The notes: generated by a model from the sequence alone, not told the origin. A stretch of 12,922 bases of DNA from Acidimicrobiia bacterium (GCA_023262065.1 JALRDW010000026.1:1-12922), one strand, 5' to 3'. Numbered from the stretch's first letter, positions 6,869 to 12,914 are shown. Numbers and translations: made by a program.

Positions 6869-8016
6869 CAGTCGACCCCGCCGAGGACGGGTCGCCGTGA
6901 CGGACCCTCCACCCGCCCGCGCCGGACGCTCCAGCGCTCCACGACGCCGAGCCGGGAACCCGGGGGCGTGACCTCGGCGATCCGGGTGATGCGCCGGGCT
7001 CCCCCGGTCGCTCGGCCGACCACCACGACGAGGTCGACTGCGGCGGCGATCTGGGTCCTCACCGCAGCGAGTGGCAGGTCGCCCCCACCGAGGACGGCGA
7101 GGCTCTCGAGGCGGTGGAGCGCCTCGACCGCACCGTTCGCGTGCAGCGTGGTCGCCGACCCCGCATGGCCGGTGTTGAGGGCCTGGAGCATGTCGACCGC
7201 CTCGGCCCCGCGCACCTCGCCGACGACCAACCGGTCGGGCCGCATCCGCAGCGCGGTGCGGACGAGATCCCGCACGCTCACCCCGCCCGCCCCCTCGGCG
7301 TTCGGTGGTCGCGCCTCGAGTCGGATGACGTGGTCACCCGGCAGGCGCAGTTCGGCCGTCTCCTCGATCGTCACGACACGGGTCGTCGGACCGAACCACC
7401 CGCCGATCGCGTTGAGCAGCGTGGTCTTCCCCGCACCCGTGCCCCCGGCCACCACGACGTTGGCCCCGGCCTCCACCGCACCGCGCAGGAGTCGTTCACC
7501 GTCGGCATCGATCCCGAACGCCGAGCAGGGCACGGGCCGTGCGCCGAACCGCCGGATCGTGACGCACGGTCCGTCGAGCGCGATCGGTGGGATGACCGCA
7601 TGGAGGCGGGCGCCGTCCGGGAGACGGGCATCGACCATCGGGACCGCACGGTCGATCCGGAGCCCGAGCGGGGTCACGATCCGCTCGACGATCCGCAGCA
7701 CCTCCTCGGCATCGATCCGCAGGTCGGTGCGGTGCAGCCGGCCGGCACGCTCCACCCAGCACCCGCCGCCTCCGTTCACCATGACCTCGGTGACGGACGG
7801 GTCGGCGAGGAACTCCTCGAGCGGCCCGAGGCCCGTCAGGTCGGCGAGCACCCGCGCCGCGAGCGCCGCGCCCTCGACATCACCGAGCAGCGGGAACTCG
7901 TCGCGCACGAGGTCCGCCAGGTGGTCGGCCAGCGGAGTGCCGGCGGGCGGCGGGGCGAGCGCGACCCGCGCCCGCACCCGCCGCAGCGCATCCGCCGGAC
8001 CGAGGACTGCCGTCAT
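6868..8016 (-). CDS. tadA: TadA/CpaF-family pilus assembly ATPase
   Basis: A 382-residue hexameric secretion ATPase (GspE/VirB11 superfamily) that powers pilin assembly from the cytoplasmic face of the membrane. Residues 1-150 hold the N-terminal region with the conserved LADPSVTEVMVNGGGG (70-85) and VPMVDARLPDGARLHAVIPP (125-144). The ATPase core has Walker A GGTGAGKTT (191-199), Asp box VVTIEETAEL (214-223), Walker B DRLVVGEVRG (261-270) and His box NTGHAGSATTLHAN (281-294), all intact. This matches the 'helicase/secretion neighbourhood ATPase' family. ATG 8016 is chosen because it overlaps the stop of the CpaE-like gene by 4 nt (ATGA); the reading frame runs 90 codons further upstream but only as a shadow of that gene. 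The CpaE-like protein probably helps place this ATPase in the cell. Confidence 0.95.
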   Translation of the reverse strand: MTAVLGPADALRRVRARVALAPPPAGTPLADHLADLVRDEFPLLGDVEGAALAARVLADLTGLGPLEEFLADPSVTEVMVNGGGGCWVERAGRLHRTDLRIDAEEVLRIVERIVTPLGLRIDRAVPMVDARLPDGARLHAVIPPIALDGPCVTIRRFGARPVPCSAFGIDADGERLLRGAVEAGANVVVAGGTGAGKTTLLNAIGGWFGPTTRVVTIEETAELRLPGDHVIRLEARPPNAEGAGGVSVRDLVRTALRMRPDRLVVGEVRGAEAVDMLQALNTGHAGSATTLHANGAVEALHRLESLAVLGGGDLPLAAVRTQIAAAVDLVVVVGRATGGARRITRIAEVTPPGSRLGVVERWSVRRGRVEGPSRRPVLGGVD

Positions 8017-8711
8017 GGCCGCGTCCCCGCGGCCAGCAGCCCGACCTGGGCGAGCGCGTCGCGGGCGCCGCGCTCGAGGGGCTCCGGCAGGCGGGTCGGC
8101 AGCACCCCGGCGTCGACCGCGCGGGCGATCGTGTCGCGCACCGGGATGCGCGCCACCACGGGGCGTCCGAGCACATCGGCCACCTCGCGGGTCCCGAGCG
8201 CCCGCCCCGGCTCCTCCACCAGCACGATCCCGGCCGCTCGGCGGGTGGCCTCCAGCCGCACCGCACGCCGGAGCGCGAGGTAGCACGGGCGCACGACGAC
8301 GAGGCTGACGGCGGCCGCCTCGAGGAGGGGACCCGCGTCGGCCCGGGCGAGCGTGCCGAGGTCGGCGACGGTCGGCGGGCCGTCGGCCAGCGCGGTCGCG
8401 AGGGCCGACCCCGATCCGCGCGCCGGTCGGCGCTCCGGAGCGGTGGCGCCACCGAGGGGCAGCAGAGCGAGGTCCGGCACCACCGTGACCGCGAGGCGGT
8501 CGAGCACCTCCGCGGGAGCACCCGGGCCGGTGGCGAGCCAGTCGGCGAGGCCGGTCTCCGGATCGGTGCCGAGTCCCAGGACGGCCGGCTGGTCACCGGC
8601 GAGGTCGACGAGGCGGGTCGGGGCCGTGCGGGCGAGCACGAGCGAGCAGGCGGCGGCGACCACGGAGGTCCCGGATCCGCCCTTGGGCGACCAGATGGCG
8701 AGGAGCGACAT
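8013..8711 (-). CDS. CpaE-like / Ssd (septum-site) P-loop protein of the Tad operon
   Basis: The 232-residue first gene of the Tad operon, a MinD/ParA-related protein. It starts MSLLAIWSPKGGSGTS: a deviant Walker A in which the signature lysine (Lys10) is kept but the P-loop lysine of KGGxGK[T/S] is Thr15, as in many CpaE/TadZ proteins. Residues 32-45 (LVDLAGDQPAVLG) form the second strand, followed by GLADWLATG. The Walker B region is weak (TVADLGTL, about 129). C-terminal signatures include SLVVVRPCYLALRRAV and VARIPVRDTIARAVDAG. CpaE homologues mark the pole where the pilus machine assembles; the mycobacterial relative (Ssd) affects septum formation. Start ATG 8711 is set by an AAGGGAGA Shine-Dalgarno; the 15 upstream in-frame codons belong to the leader. 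ATP hydrolysis is doubtful given Thr15. Confidence 0.88.
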   Translation of the reverse strand: MSLLAIWSPKGGSGTSVVAAACSLVLARTAPTRLVDLAGDQPAVLGLGTDPETGLADWLATGPGAPAEVLDRLAVTVVPDLALLPLGGATAPERRPARGSGSALATALADGPPTVADLGTLARADAGPLLEAAAVSLVVVRPCYLALRRAVRLEATRRAAGIVLVEEPGRALGTREVADVLGRPVVARIPVRDTIARAVDAGVLPTRLPEPLERGARDALAQVGLLAAGTRP

Positions 8712-8717
8712 CGGCGC

Positions 8718-8725
8718 TCTCCCTT
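8718..8725 (-). promoter_or_regulatory. Shine-Dalgarno of the CpaE-like gene
   Basis: On the minus strand AAGGGAGA precedes the ATG at 8711 with about 6-7 nt spacing. It confirms the start and shows that the Tad mRNA is leadered. Confidence 0.7.
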
Positions 8726-8794
8726 CGCTGCGGGGGGCACGGCGCGGCGGGCGCACCGAGCGGACTCCGGGGAAGGGAGGAGGAAGGCGGCGGC

Positions 8795-8823
8795 ACCGTA
8801 GACCCGCCGCAGGGAGCGGTCAA
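8795..8823 (-). promoter_or_regulatory. Tad operon promoter TTGACC-N17-TACGGT
   Basis: On the minus strand a -35 element TTGACC (8823-8818; 5 of 6 to TTGACA) is followed after exactly 17 nt by the -10 element TACGGT (8800-8795), which fits TANNNT. Transcription would start near 8788, giving a leader of about 77 nt before the ATG at 8711. This is the best sigma70-type promoter in the window and is read in the direction of the seven Tad genes. Confidence 0.68.
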
Positions 8824-8829
8824 GGGCCG

Positions 8830-8846
8830 CGCCGGGAATTCCGGCG
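8830..8846. promoter_or_regulatory. Inverted repeat between divergent promoters (CGCCGG-GAATT-CCGGCG)
   Basis: A perfect 6-bp inverted repeat with a 5-nt spacer lies 6 bp upstream of the Tad -35 element and 7 bp upstream of the HAD-gene -10 box. A regulator bound here could touch both promoters. No matching regulator gene is identifiable, so the operator role is inferred from position. Confidence 0.42.
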
Positions 8847-8853
8847 TCGGCTC

Positions 8854-8859
8854 TAACCT
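8854..8859 (+). promoter_or_regulatory. -10 box TAACCT, leaderless promoter of the HAD gene
   Basis: TAACCT fits TANNNT and lies 8 nt before the ATG at 8868; transcription would start at or within two bases of the start codon. There is no Shine-Dalgarno. The -35 position shows no match and is overlapped by the inverted repeat. Confidence 0.55.
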
Positions 8860-8867
8860 TGCGGCGC

Positions 8868-9665
8868 ATGGCCGGCGCCGCGTTCTTCGATCTGGACAAG
8901 ACGATCATCGCCAAGTCGTCGGTGCTCGCGTTCGGCAAGCCCTTCTACCGCGAGGGGCTCCTGTCGCGATCGGCGATCGTCAAGAGCATCTACGCGCAGG
9001 TGGTCTTCATGCTCGTCGGGGCCGACGAGGAGAAGATGGAGAAGATCCGCGAGTCGATGCTCTCGCTCACCAAGGGCTGGAACCAGGAGCACATCGCCTC
9101 CATCGTGCGCGAGACGCTCGATGACATCATCTCGCCGATCGTGTTCGCCGAGGCGCTCGAACTGTTCGCCGAGCACCACGCGGCCGGGCGGCGGGTGATC
9201 ATCGTGTCCTCCTCCCCGGCCGAGGTCGTCGAACCGCTCGCGGAGTACCTCGGGGCCGACGAGGCGATCGCGACCCGCGCCCGGGTCGACGAGGCGGGGA
9301 ACTACAGCGGCGAACTCGCGTTCTACGCGTACGGGCCGCACAAGGCGGAGGCGATCATCGAGGTCGCGGCCCGGGACGGGCTCGACCTCGCCGACTGCTA
9401 CGCGTACTCGGACTCGATCACCGATCTGCCGATGCTCGACCTCGTCGGCCATCCGGTGCCCGTGAACGCCGACCGTGAACTGGCCCGGGTCTCGAAGGAG
9501 CGGGGCTGGGAGGTCCGGACCTTCCAACGTCCCGTGCGCCTGCGCGATCGACTGCCGAACCCGCCGCGGACCCCGACCCTCGCGGCGGTGGGCGTGCTCG
9601 CGGTCGGTGCCGTCGGCGCAGCCGGATTCGCCCTCTGGCGGCGCGGCGTCGGCGCGCGCGCGTGA
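8868..9665 (+). CDS. HAD-IB family phosphatase with C-terminal membrane anchor
   Basis: A 265-residue haloacid-dehalogenase phosphatase of subfamily IB (SerB/CicA-like). Motif I is DLDKT (Asp8 nucleophile, Asp10, Thr12), motif II VSSSP (113-117), motif III Lys159 in GPHKAEAI, motif IV YAYSDSITDLPML (178-190, Asp182 and Asp186). The cap lies at about 15-90. Unlike soluble phosphoserine phosphatases it ends in a basic stretch (VRLRDRLPNPPR) and one hydrophobic helix (about 237-257, AAVGVLAVGAVGAAGFALW) followed by RRG, suggesting a tail anchor with the enzyme in the cytoplasm. In M. tuberculosis a related HAD (Rv3661) sits at the same divergent position beside the Tad operon. Substrate unknown. 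ATG 8868 is preferred over TTG 8859, which lies inside the -10 box. Its stop overlaps the next gene (GTGA). Confidence 0.9.
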   Translation: MAGAAFFDLDKTIIAKSSVLAFGKPFYREGLLSRSAIVKSIYAQVVFMLVGADEEKMEKIRESMLSLTKGWNQEHIASIVRETLDDIISPIVFAEALELFAEHHAAGRRVIIVSSSPAEVVEPLAEYLGADEAIATRARVDEAGNYSGELAFYAYGPHKAEAIIEVAARDGLDLADCYAYSDSITDLPMLDLVGHPVPVNADRELARVSKERGWEVRTFQRPVRLRDRLPNPPRTPTLAAVGVLAVGAVGAAGFALWRRGVGARA

Positions 9666-10615
9666 GCCTCGCCCACCTCCCCACGCCGCTGGAACGTGCG
9701 GGTCGACTCGGCGAGCACCTCGGGATCGACGACCTCTGGGTCAAGCGGGACGACCTCACCGGCCTCGCCCTCGGCGGCAACAAGGCCCGCAAGCTCGAAC
9801 TCCTGCTGGCCGACGCGCTCGCGCAGGGGGCCGACACGCTCGTGACCGGTGGCGGGCCGCAGTCGAACCACGCGCGGATCACCGCGGCCGCGGCGGCGAC
9901 GGCCGGGCTCGGGTGCCACCTCGCGCTCGCCGGACCGCGCCCGGCCCACACCGACGGCAACCTCCTGCTCGACCATCTCCTCGGCGCGACGCTCCACTTC
10001 GACGGCGCGATCGACTACTACGACATCGAGCGCGACATCGAGCAGGTGGCGGAACGTCTCGCGGCGGCCGGACGACGACCGTACGCGATCCCCGTGGGCG
10101 GCGCGTCGGTGATCGGGGCCGCGGCCTACGCGCTCGCGGTCGACGAGGTCGCGACCCAACTCGCGACGCTCGACGCCGCACCGTTCGACTGGATCGTCGT
10201 GGCCGACGGGTCGGGGGGCACCCAGGCCGGTCTCCTCGCCGGACTCGGCACGACGAGGACGCGGGTGCTCGGCGTGGACGTCGGCACCCGCCCCGACCTC
10301 GACACCGCGGTGCCCGCGCTCGCGCACGCGACGGCCGATCACCTCGGGCGCCCGACGGATCTCGGGCCGACGATCGTCGACCACGACCACGTCGGACGCG
10401 CCTACGGGTGGGCGACGGAGGGCGCGGTGGATGCGATGCGCGCCGCTGCACGCACCGAGGGGTTGATCCTCGATCCCGTGTACAGCGCGAAGGCCATGCA
10501 CGCGCTCACGACCCACGCCCGGGAGGGCTCGGTGACGGGTCGGGTGCTGTTCTGGCACACCGGCGGCGCGCCGGCGATGTTCGCGCAGGAGTTCGAGCGA
10601 CCGCTCACGCGTTGA
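9662..10615 (+). CDS. PLP-dependent D-cysteine desulfhydrase (ACC-deaminase superfamily)
   Basis: A 317-residue fold-type II PLP enzyme predicted to split D-cysteine into pyruvate, H2S and ammonia. The PLP lysine is Lys41 in GGNKARKLE (38-46); QSNHARITA (67-75) and the phosphate-binding loop GSGGTQAG (183-190) are intact. Two positions separate the subfamilies: ACC deaminases carry Glu after the active-site Tyr and Leu in H-L-G-G, whereas D-cysteine desulfhydrases carry Ser and Thr. Here they read DPVYSAKAM (Ser275 after Tyr274) and WHTGG (Thr300), so D-cysteine desulfhydrase is favoured; activity on other D-amino acids or beta-chloro-alanine-type substrates is possible. Start GTG 9662 overlaps the HAD stop by 4 nt, implying co-expression, though a shared pathway is not evident. 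Confidence 0.88.
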   Translation: MSLAHLPTPLERAGRLGEHLGIDDLWVKRDDLTGLALGGNKARKLELLLADALAQGADTLVTGGGPQSNHARITAAAAATAGLGCHLALAGPRPAHTDGNLLLDHLLGATLHFDGAIDYYDIERDIEQVAERLAAAGRRPYAIPVGGASVIGAAAYALAVDEVATQLATLDAAPFDWIVVADGSGGTQAGLLAGLGTTRTRVLGVDVGTRPDLDTAVPALAHATADHLGRPTDLGPTIVDHDHVGRAYGWATEGAVDAMRAAARTEGLILDPVYSAKAMHALTTHAREGSVTGRVLFWHTGGAPAMFAQEFERPLTR

Positions 10616-10618
10616 TCA
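10613..10618. other. Second TGATCA junction (desulfhydrase stop / small ORF stop)
   Basis: The TGA of the desulfhydrase gene is directly followed by TCA, the complement of a TGA that ends a small minus-strand ORF. The arrangement is identical to that at 4466-4471. Confidence 0.55.
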
Positions 10619-10702
10619 GCGACCACCCCGGGCGGCCCGGACGACCACGGCCCCGAGGATCCCGGCGACGACCACGCCGACCACGCCGAGCGCCTTGCGC
10701 AC
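10616..10702 (-). CDS. Possible 28-residue single-pass membrane peptide
   Basis: Between the desulfhydrase gene and the LuxR-type gene lies a minus-strand frame open from 10616 up into the end of the LuxR gene. The only start codon in it is the GTG at 10702, 7 nt after the LuxR stop. The peptide is VRKALGVVGVVVAGILGAVV-VRAARGGR (residues 1-20, 21-28): basic N-terminus, a hydrophobic helix of about 18 residues, then a basic tail, the pattern of a small membrane protein. The spacing suits the last gene of the LuxR transcription unit. No Shine-Dalgarno is clear and there is no homology I recognise; GC-rich sequence easily encodes Val/Ala/Gly, so it may be fortuitous. Confidence 0.38.
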   Translation of the reverse strand: MRKALGVVGVVVAGILGAVVVRAARGGR

Positions 10703-10709
10703 GGTCGGG

Positions 10710-11702
10710 TCAGCCCCGCTCGGACCGGAACCGCTCCGTCAGCTCGATCTGCGAGCGCACCCCGAGCTTGCGGAACACCGAGGAGAGGTGGCCCCGAACC
10801 GTCGACTCCGAGACGTACAGCTCGGAGGCCATCGTGCGGACCCGCTGACCGTCGACGAGCCGGGAGAGCACCTCGAGCTCCCGATCGGTGAGCTCCGGGA
10901 ACCGCTCGGCGGTCACGAGCGTGGCCCGCCGCGCGTCCGTGCAGGCCAGCAGGTACGCCGCGGTGTCCTCGGGACCGGTCACCGCGCGCAGGTCGGCCCG
11001 GTGCGGGGCCCAGGTGCCGTCGTCCTGCAGGAGGCGGACCCCGATGCTGATGTGGTCCGGTGCGCGCTCGGCGCTGAGCGCCTCGATGCCCTCGACGATC
11101 GCCGGCACGTCGCCGGGGTGCACGAGCAGGAGCGCGGACACGCCGATGATCGCCTCGCTCGACACGCCACTCGTCGTGGCCCCGCGGTCGGCGAGCACGA
11201 TGTGACCGGCCCGGTCGAAGATGAGCACCGCGCGCACGGGCCCGGTCGCGGTGGGCACCGCCGGAGCGTCGAGCACCCGGTCGGGCGCGGCGAGCACGAG
11301 GGCGGCCACACGGGCTCCGTCCTCGGCCCGGGCGGCGCCGAACACGACGCCGAGCAGCACCGCGCCGTCGGCACGACGCACGCGCACCGGCTCGGCCGGT
11401 GCGAGCGGCGACTCCGACGCCACGCGCTCGATCAGCGAGGCCAGACGAGCGCGGTCCTGGGGGTGCACGAGGTCGGTGATGCCGCGTCGGGGGACGCGGG
11501 TGGATCCGAGGCCGAGCACGCGGGACAGCGCGCCGTTCGCCGTGAGCACGACACCGTTCGGATCGAGGACGGCCACCGGGACGCCGTCACCGTCGAGCGC
11601 GGTCGCGTAGCGGTGCACGAGTCGCAGCAGTGCCGCGTTGCGCTCGGAGGTGAGGTTCGGCAGGTTCGAAGTGCCGGATCGGGGTACTTCGTTGGATGCC
11701 AT
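10710..11702 (-). CDS. PAS-PAS-LuxR transcriptional regulator
   Basis: A 330-residue predicted cytoplasmic regulator. Two PAS-like sensory domains are seen at about 22-137 (PVAVLDPNGVVLTANGALSRVLG and ITDLVHPQDRARL) and 152-255 (AVLIFDRAGHIVLADRG and LLLVHPGDVPAIVEGIEA). A LuxR-type helix-turn-helix follows at 266-326: FPELTDRELEVLSRLVDGQR, then ASELYVSESTVRGHLSSVFRKLGV. It has no receiver domain and no histidine-kinase partner nearby, so it probably senses a ligand, redox or light signal directly, or through other proteins; no heme, flavin or metal ligands can be assigned from sequence. ATG 11702 starts the conserved part; a TAACTA box 7 nt upstream suggests leaderless expression. A 12-bp palindrome upstream may be its own operator. 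Confidence 0.87.
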   Translation of the reverse strand: MASNEVPRSGTSNLPNLTSERNAALLRLVHRYATALDGDGVPVAVLDPNGVVLTANGALSRVLGLGSTRVPRRGITDLVHPQDRARLASLIERVASESPLAPAEPVRVRRADGAVLLGVVFGAARAEDGARVAALVLAAPDRVLDAPAVPTATGPVRAVLIFDRAGHIVLADRGATTSGVSSEAIIGVSALLLVHPGDVPAIVEGIEALSAERAPDHISIGVRLLQDDGTWAPHRADLRAVTGPEDTAAYLLACTDARRATLVTAERFPELTDRELEVLSRLVDGQRVRTMASELYVSESTVRGHLSSVFRKLGVRSQIELTERFRSERG

Positions 11703-11709
11703 ACCTGCG

Positions 11710-11715
11710 TAGTTA
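11710..11715 (-). promoter_or_regulatory. Possible -10 box TAACTA for the PAS-LuxR gene
   Basis: On the minus strand TAACTA lies 7 nt before the ATG at 11702. It misses only the last T of TANNNT; no -35 is recognisable. The spacing matches the other leaderless candidates in the window, and only a weak AGG precedes the ATG. Confidence 0.38.
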
Positions 11716-11753
11716 CCCCCGCCCCAACGATTCGTGGGAAACGTGGAGCGGAT

Positions 11754-11765
11754 TTTCGGCCGAAA
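11754..11765. promoter_or_regulatory. 12-bp palindrome TTTCGGCCGAAA upstream of PAS-LuxR gene
   Basis: A perfect palindrome 51 bp upstream of the PAS-LuxR start codon, inside a 273-bp intergenic region that is less GC-rich than the coding DNA. Size and symmetry suit a dimeric HTH regulator, possibly autoregulation. If transcription starts at the ATG, the centre is at about -57, an activator-like position. Confidence 0.45.
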
Positions 11766-11917
11766 CGCGCGGGAATGTGTCCTTAGTCCCGAATCCACCG
11801 ATCGAGCGGCATCGCCGGTTACCGACGGGTAGCGAGTGCGATCCGGGCCTGGGCCCACGGATCCCGTCGCGCGCAACCGCCTGCCGGAGGACCCGGCGAC
11901 GTGGGCGCGCCGGCCAT

Positions 11918-11951
11918 GACGGTACGCGGGTGACGGTCCCGCAGCGACGGT
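11918..11951. repeat. GACGGT repeated three times at 14-nt steps
   Basis: GACGGT occurs at 11918, 11932 and 11946, exactly 14 nt apart; the preceding base is T, T, C, so the extended unit is (T/C)GACGGT. It lies between the sigma gene and the PAS-LuxR gene, 25-58 nt after the sigma stop. Regular phasing suggests protein binding, but with three short units chance cannot be excluded. Confidence 0.42.
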
Positions 11952-11956
11952 CCGAA

Positions 11957-11971
11957 CGCGCCGGGGGCGCG
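11957..11971 (-). terminator. GC-rich hairpin just after the sigma gene (CGCGCC-GGG-GGCGCG)
   Basis: A perfect 6-bp, all-GC stem with a 3-nt loop begins 4 nt after the sigma-factor stop. In the direction of transcription it is followed by TTCGG and no U-tract, so it would be one of the U-poor hairpin terminators proposed for high-GC actinobacteria. Function is inferred from position. Confidence 0.4.
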
Positions 11972-11975
11972 GCGG

Positions 11976-12914
11976 TCAGACCGCGAGGAGGTCGCGGGCG
12001 CCGGTGTCGGCGGACGGGTGCCGCAGCTTCGACATCGCCCGCGCCTCGATCTGGCGGATCCGCTCCCGGGTGAGGTTGAAGTGCTCCCCCACCTCCTCGA
12101 GGGTCCGCGGCTCGCCGCGGTCGAGACCGAACCGGAGCTGGAGGATCTGCTTCTCGCGCTCGTCGAGCGGGGAGAGCAGCTTCTCGATCTCCTCCGGGAG
12201 CAGTGCGGTCGCCGCGACCTCGAAGGGCGACTCCGCCGAACGGTCCTCGACGATGTCGCCGAGCTCGGCGTCGCCGTCCTCGCGCAGCGGCTCGGAGAGC
12301 GAGAGGGGCTCGGCCGCGAAGCGCAGGGCCTCGGTGACCTTGTCCTCGGGCATCTCCACCTCGGCCGCGAGTTCGGCGAGGGTGGCCGGGCGACCGAGCT
12401 TGAGCTCGAGGCGCGAGCGCGCCTTCTGGAGCCGGGCGAGGGTGTCGCCGGCGTGGACGGGCAGGCGGATGGTGCGACCGGTGTTCGCGATGCCGCGGGT
12501 GATCGCCTGACGGATCCACCAGGTCGCGTAGGTCGAGAACTTGAAGCCCTTGCGCCAGTCGAACTTCTCGACCGCGTGCATCAGGCCGAGGTTGCCCTCC
12601 TGGATGAGGTCGAGGAGCGGCAGGCCCGACGCCTGGTACTTCTTCGCGATCGAGACCACGAGCCGGAGGTTCGACTGCACGAACGCCCGCTGGGCGTCGT
12701 CGCCCTCCCGGCCGACCCGGCGCAGCTCCCGACGCTTCGCCGGCGTCAGCTGCTTGCCCCCGCCGGCGAGCACCGCCCGGGCCTCGTTGCCGGCCTCGAT
12801 CTGCTGCGCGAGCCGGACCTCGTCCTCCTTGGTCAGCAACGCGTACTGACCGATGTCGGAGAGGTACAGCCGGACGAGGTCTTCCTCGTCCCGGTCCACC
12901 CGATCCTTCGCCAC
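11976..12914 (-). CDS. Sigma70-family RNA polymerase sigma factor (RpoD/SigB group; start may lie off-window)
   Basis: At least 312 residues of a group 1/2 sigma factor. Region 1.2 is DLVRLYLSDIGQYALLTKED (12-31). Region 2 runs about 78-150 with RLVVSIAKKYQASGLPLLDL and FSTYATWWIRQAITRG (126-141), keeping Gln136 and Thr139, which contact the -10 element. Region 3 spans about 155-230. Region 4 (about 240-300) has LDEREKQILQLRFGL and the helix-turn-helix TLEEVGEHFNLTRERIRQIE (271-290). After the region 2.4 helix it reads ANTGRTIRLPVHAGDTL instead of the ADQARTIRIPVHMVE common in housekeeping factors, and no region 1.1 is visible. It may thus be an alternative group 2 factor rather than the housekeeping one. 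GTG 12914 is a workable start, but the frame remains open to the window edge 8 nt away, so length and identity are unsettled. Confidence 0.88.
   Translation of the reverse strand: MAKDRVDRDEEDLVRLYLSDIGQYALLTKEDEVRLAQQIEAGNEARAVLAGGGKQLTPAKRRELRRVGREGDDAQRAFVQSNLRLVVSIAKKYQASGLPLLDLIQEGNLGLMHAVEKFDWRKGFKFSTYATWWIRQAITRGIANTGRTIRLPVHAGDTLARLQKARSRLELKLGRPATLAELAAEVEMPEDKVTEALRFAAEPLSLSEPLREDGDAELGDIVEDRSAESPFEVAATALLPEEIEKLLSPLDEREKQILQLRFGLDRGEPRTLEEVGEHFNLTRERIRQIEARAMSKLRHPSADTGARDLLAV

Noticed and set aside
8017..8286. N-terminal extension of tadA by 90 codons
   Set aside because: It lies wholly inside the CpaE-like gene in another frame and is Arg/Gly/Ala-rich; the ATGA overlap at 8016 gives a natural start.
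6122..8308. Long plus-strand frame (728 codons) opposite tadA and tadB
   Set aside because: Low-complexity Arg/Pro/Ser/Thr composition, no domain, and the opposite strand carries intact ATPase motifs and coupled starts and stops.
9475..10848. Plus-strand frame of 457 codons overlapping the HAD and desulfhydrase genes
   Set aside because: Arg-rich shadow frame; the overlapping frames hold all catalytic motifs of the two enzymes.
11703..11876. N-terminal extension of the PAS-LuxR protein up to 11876
   Set aside because: The upstream codons have lower GC and no PAS-like pattern, and they run through the palindrome and the -10-like box; ATG 11702 fits better.
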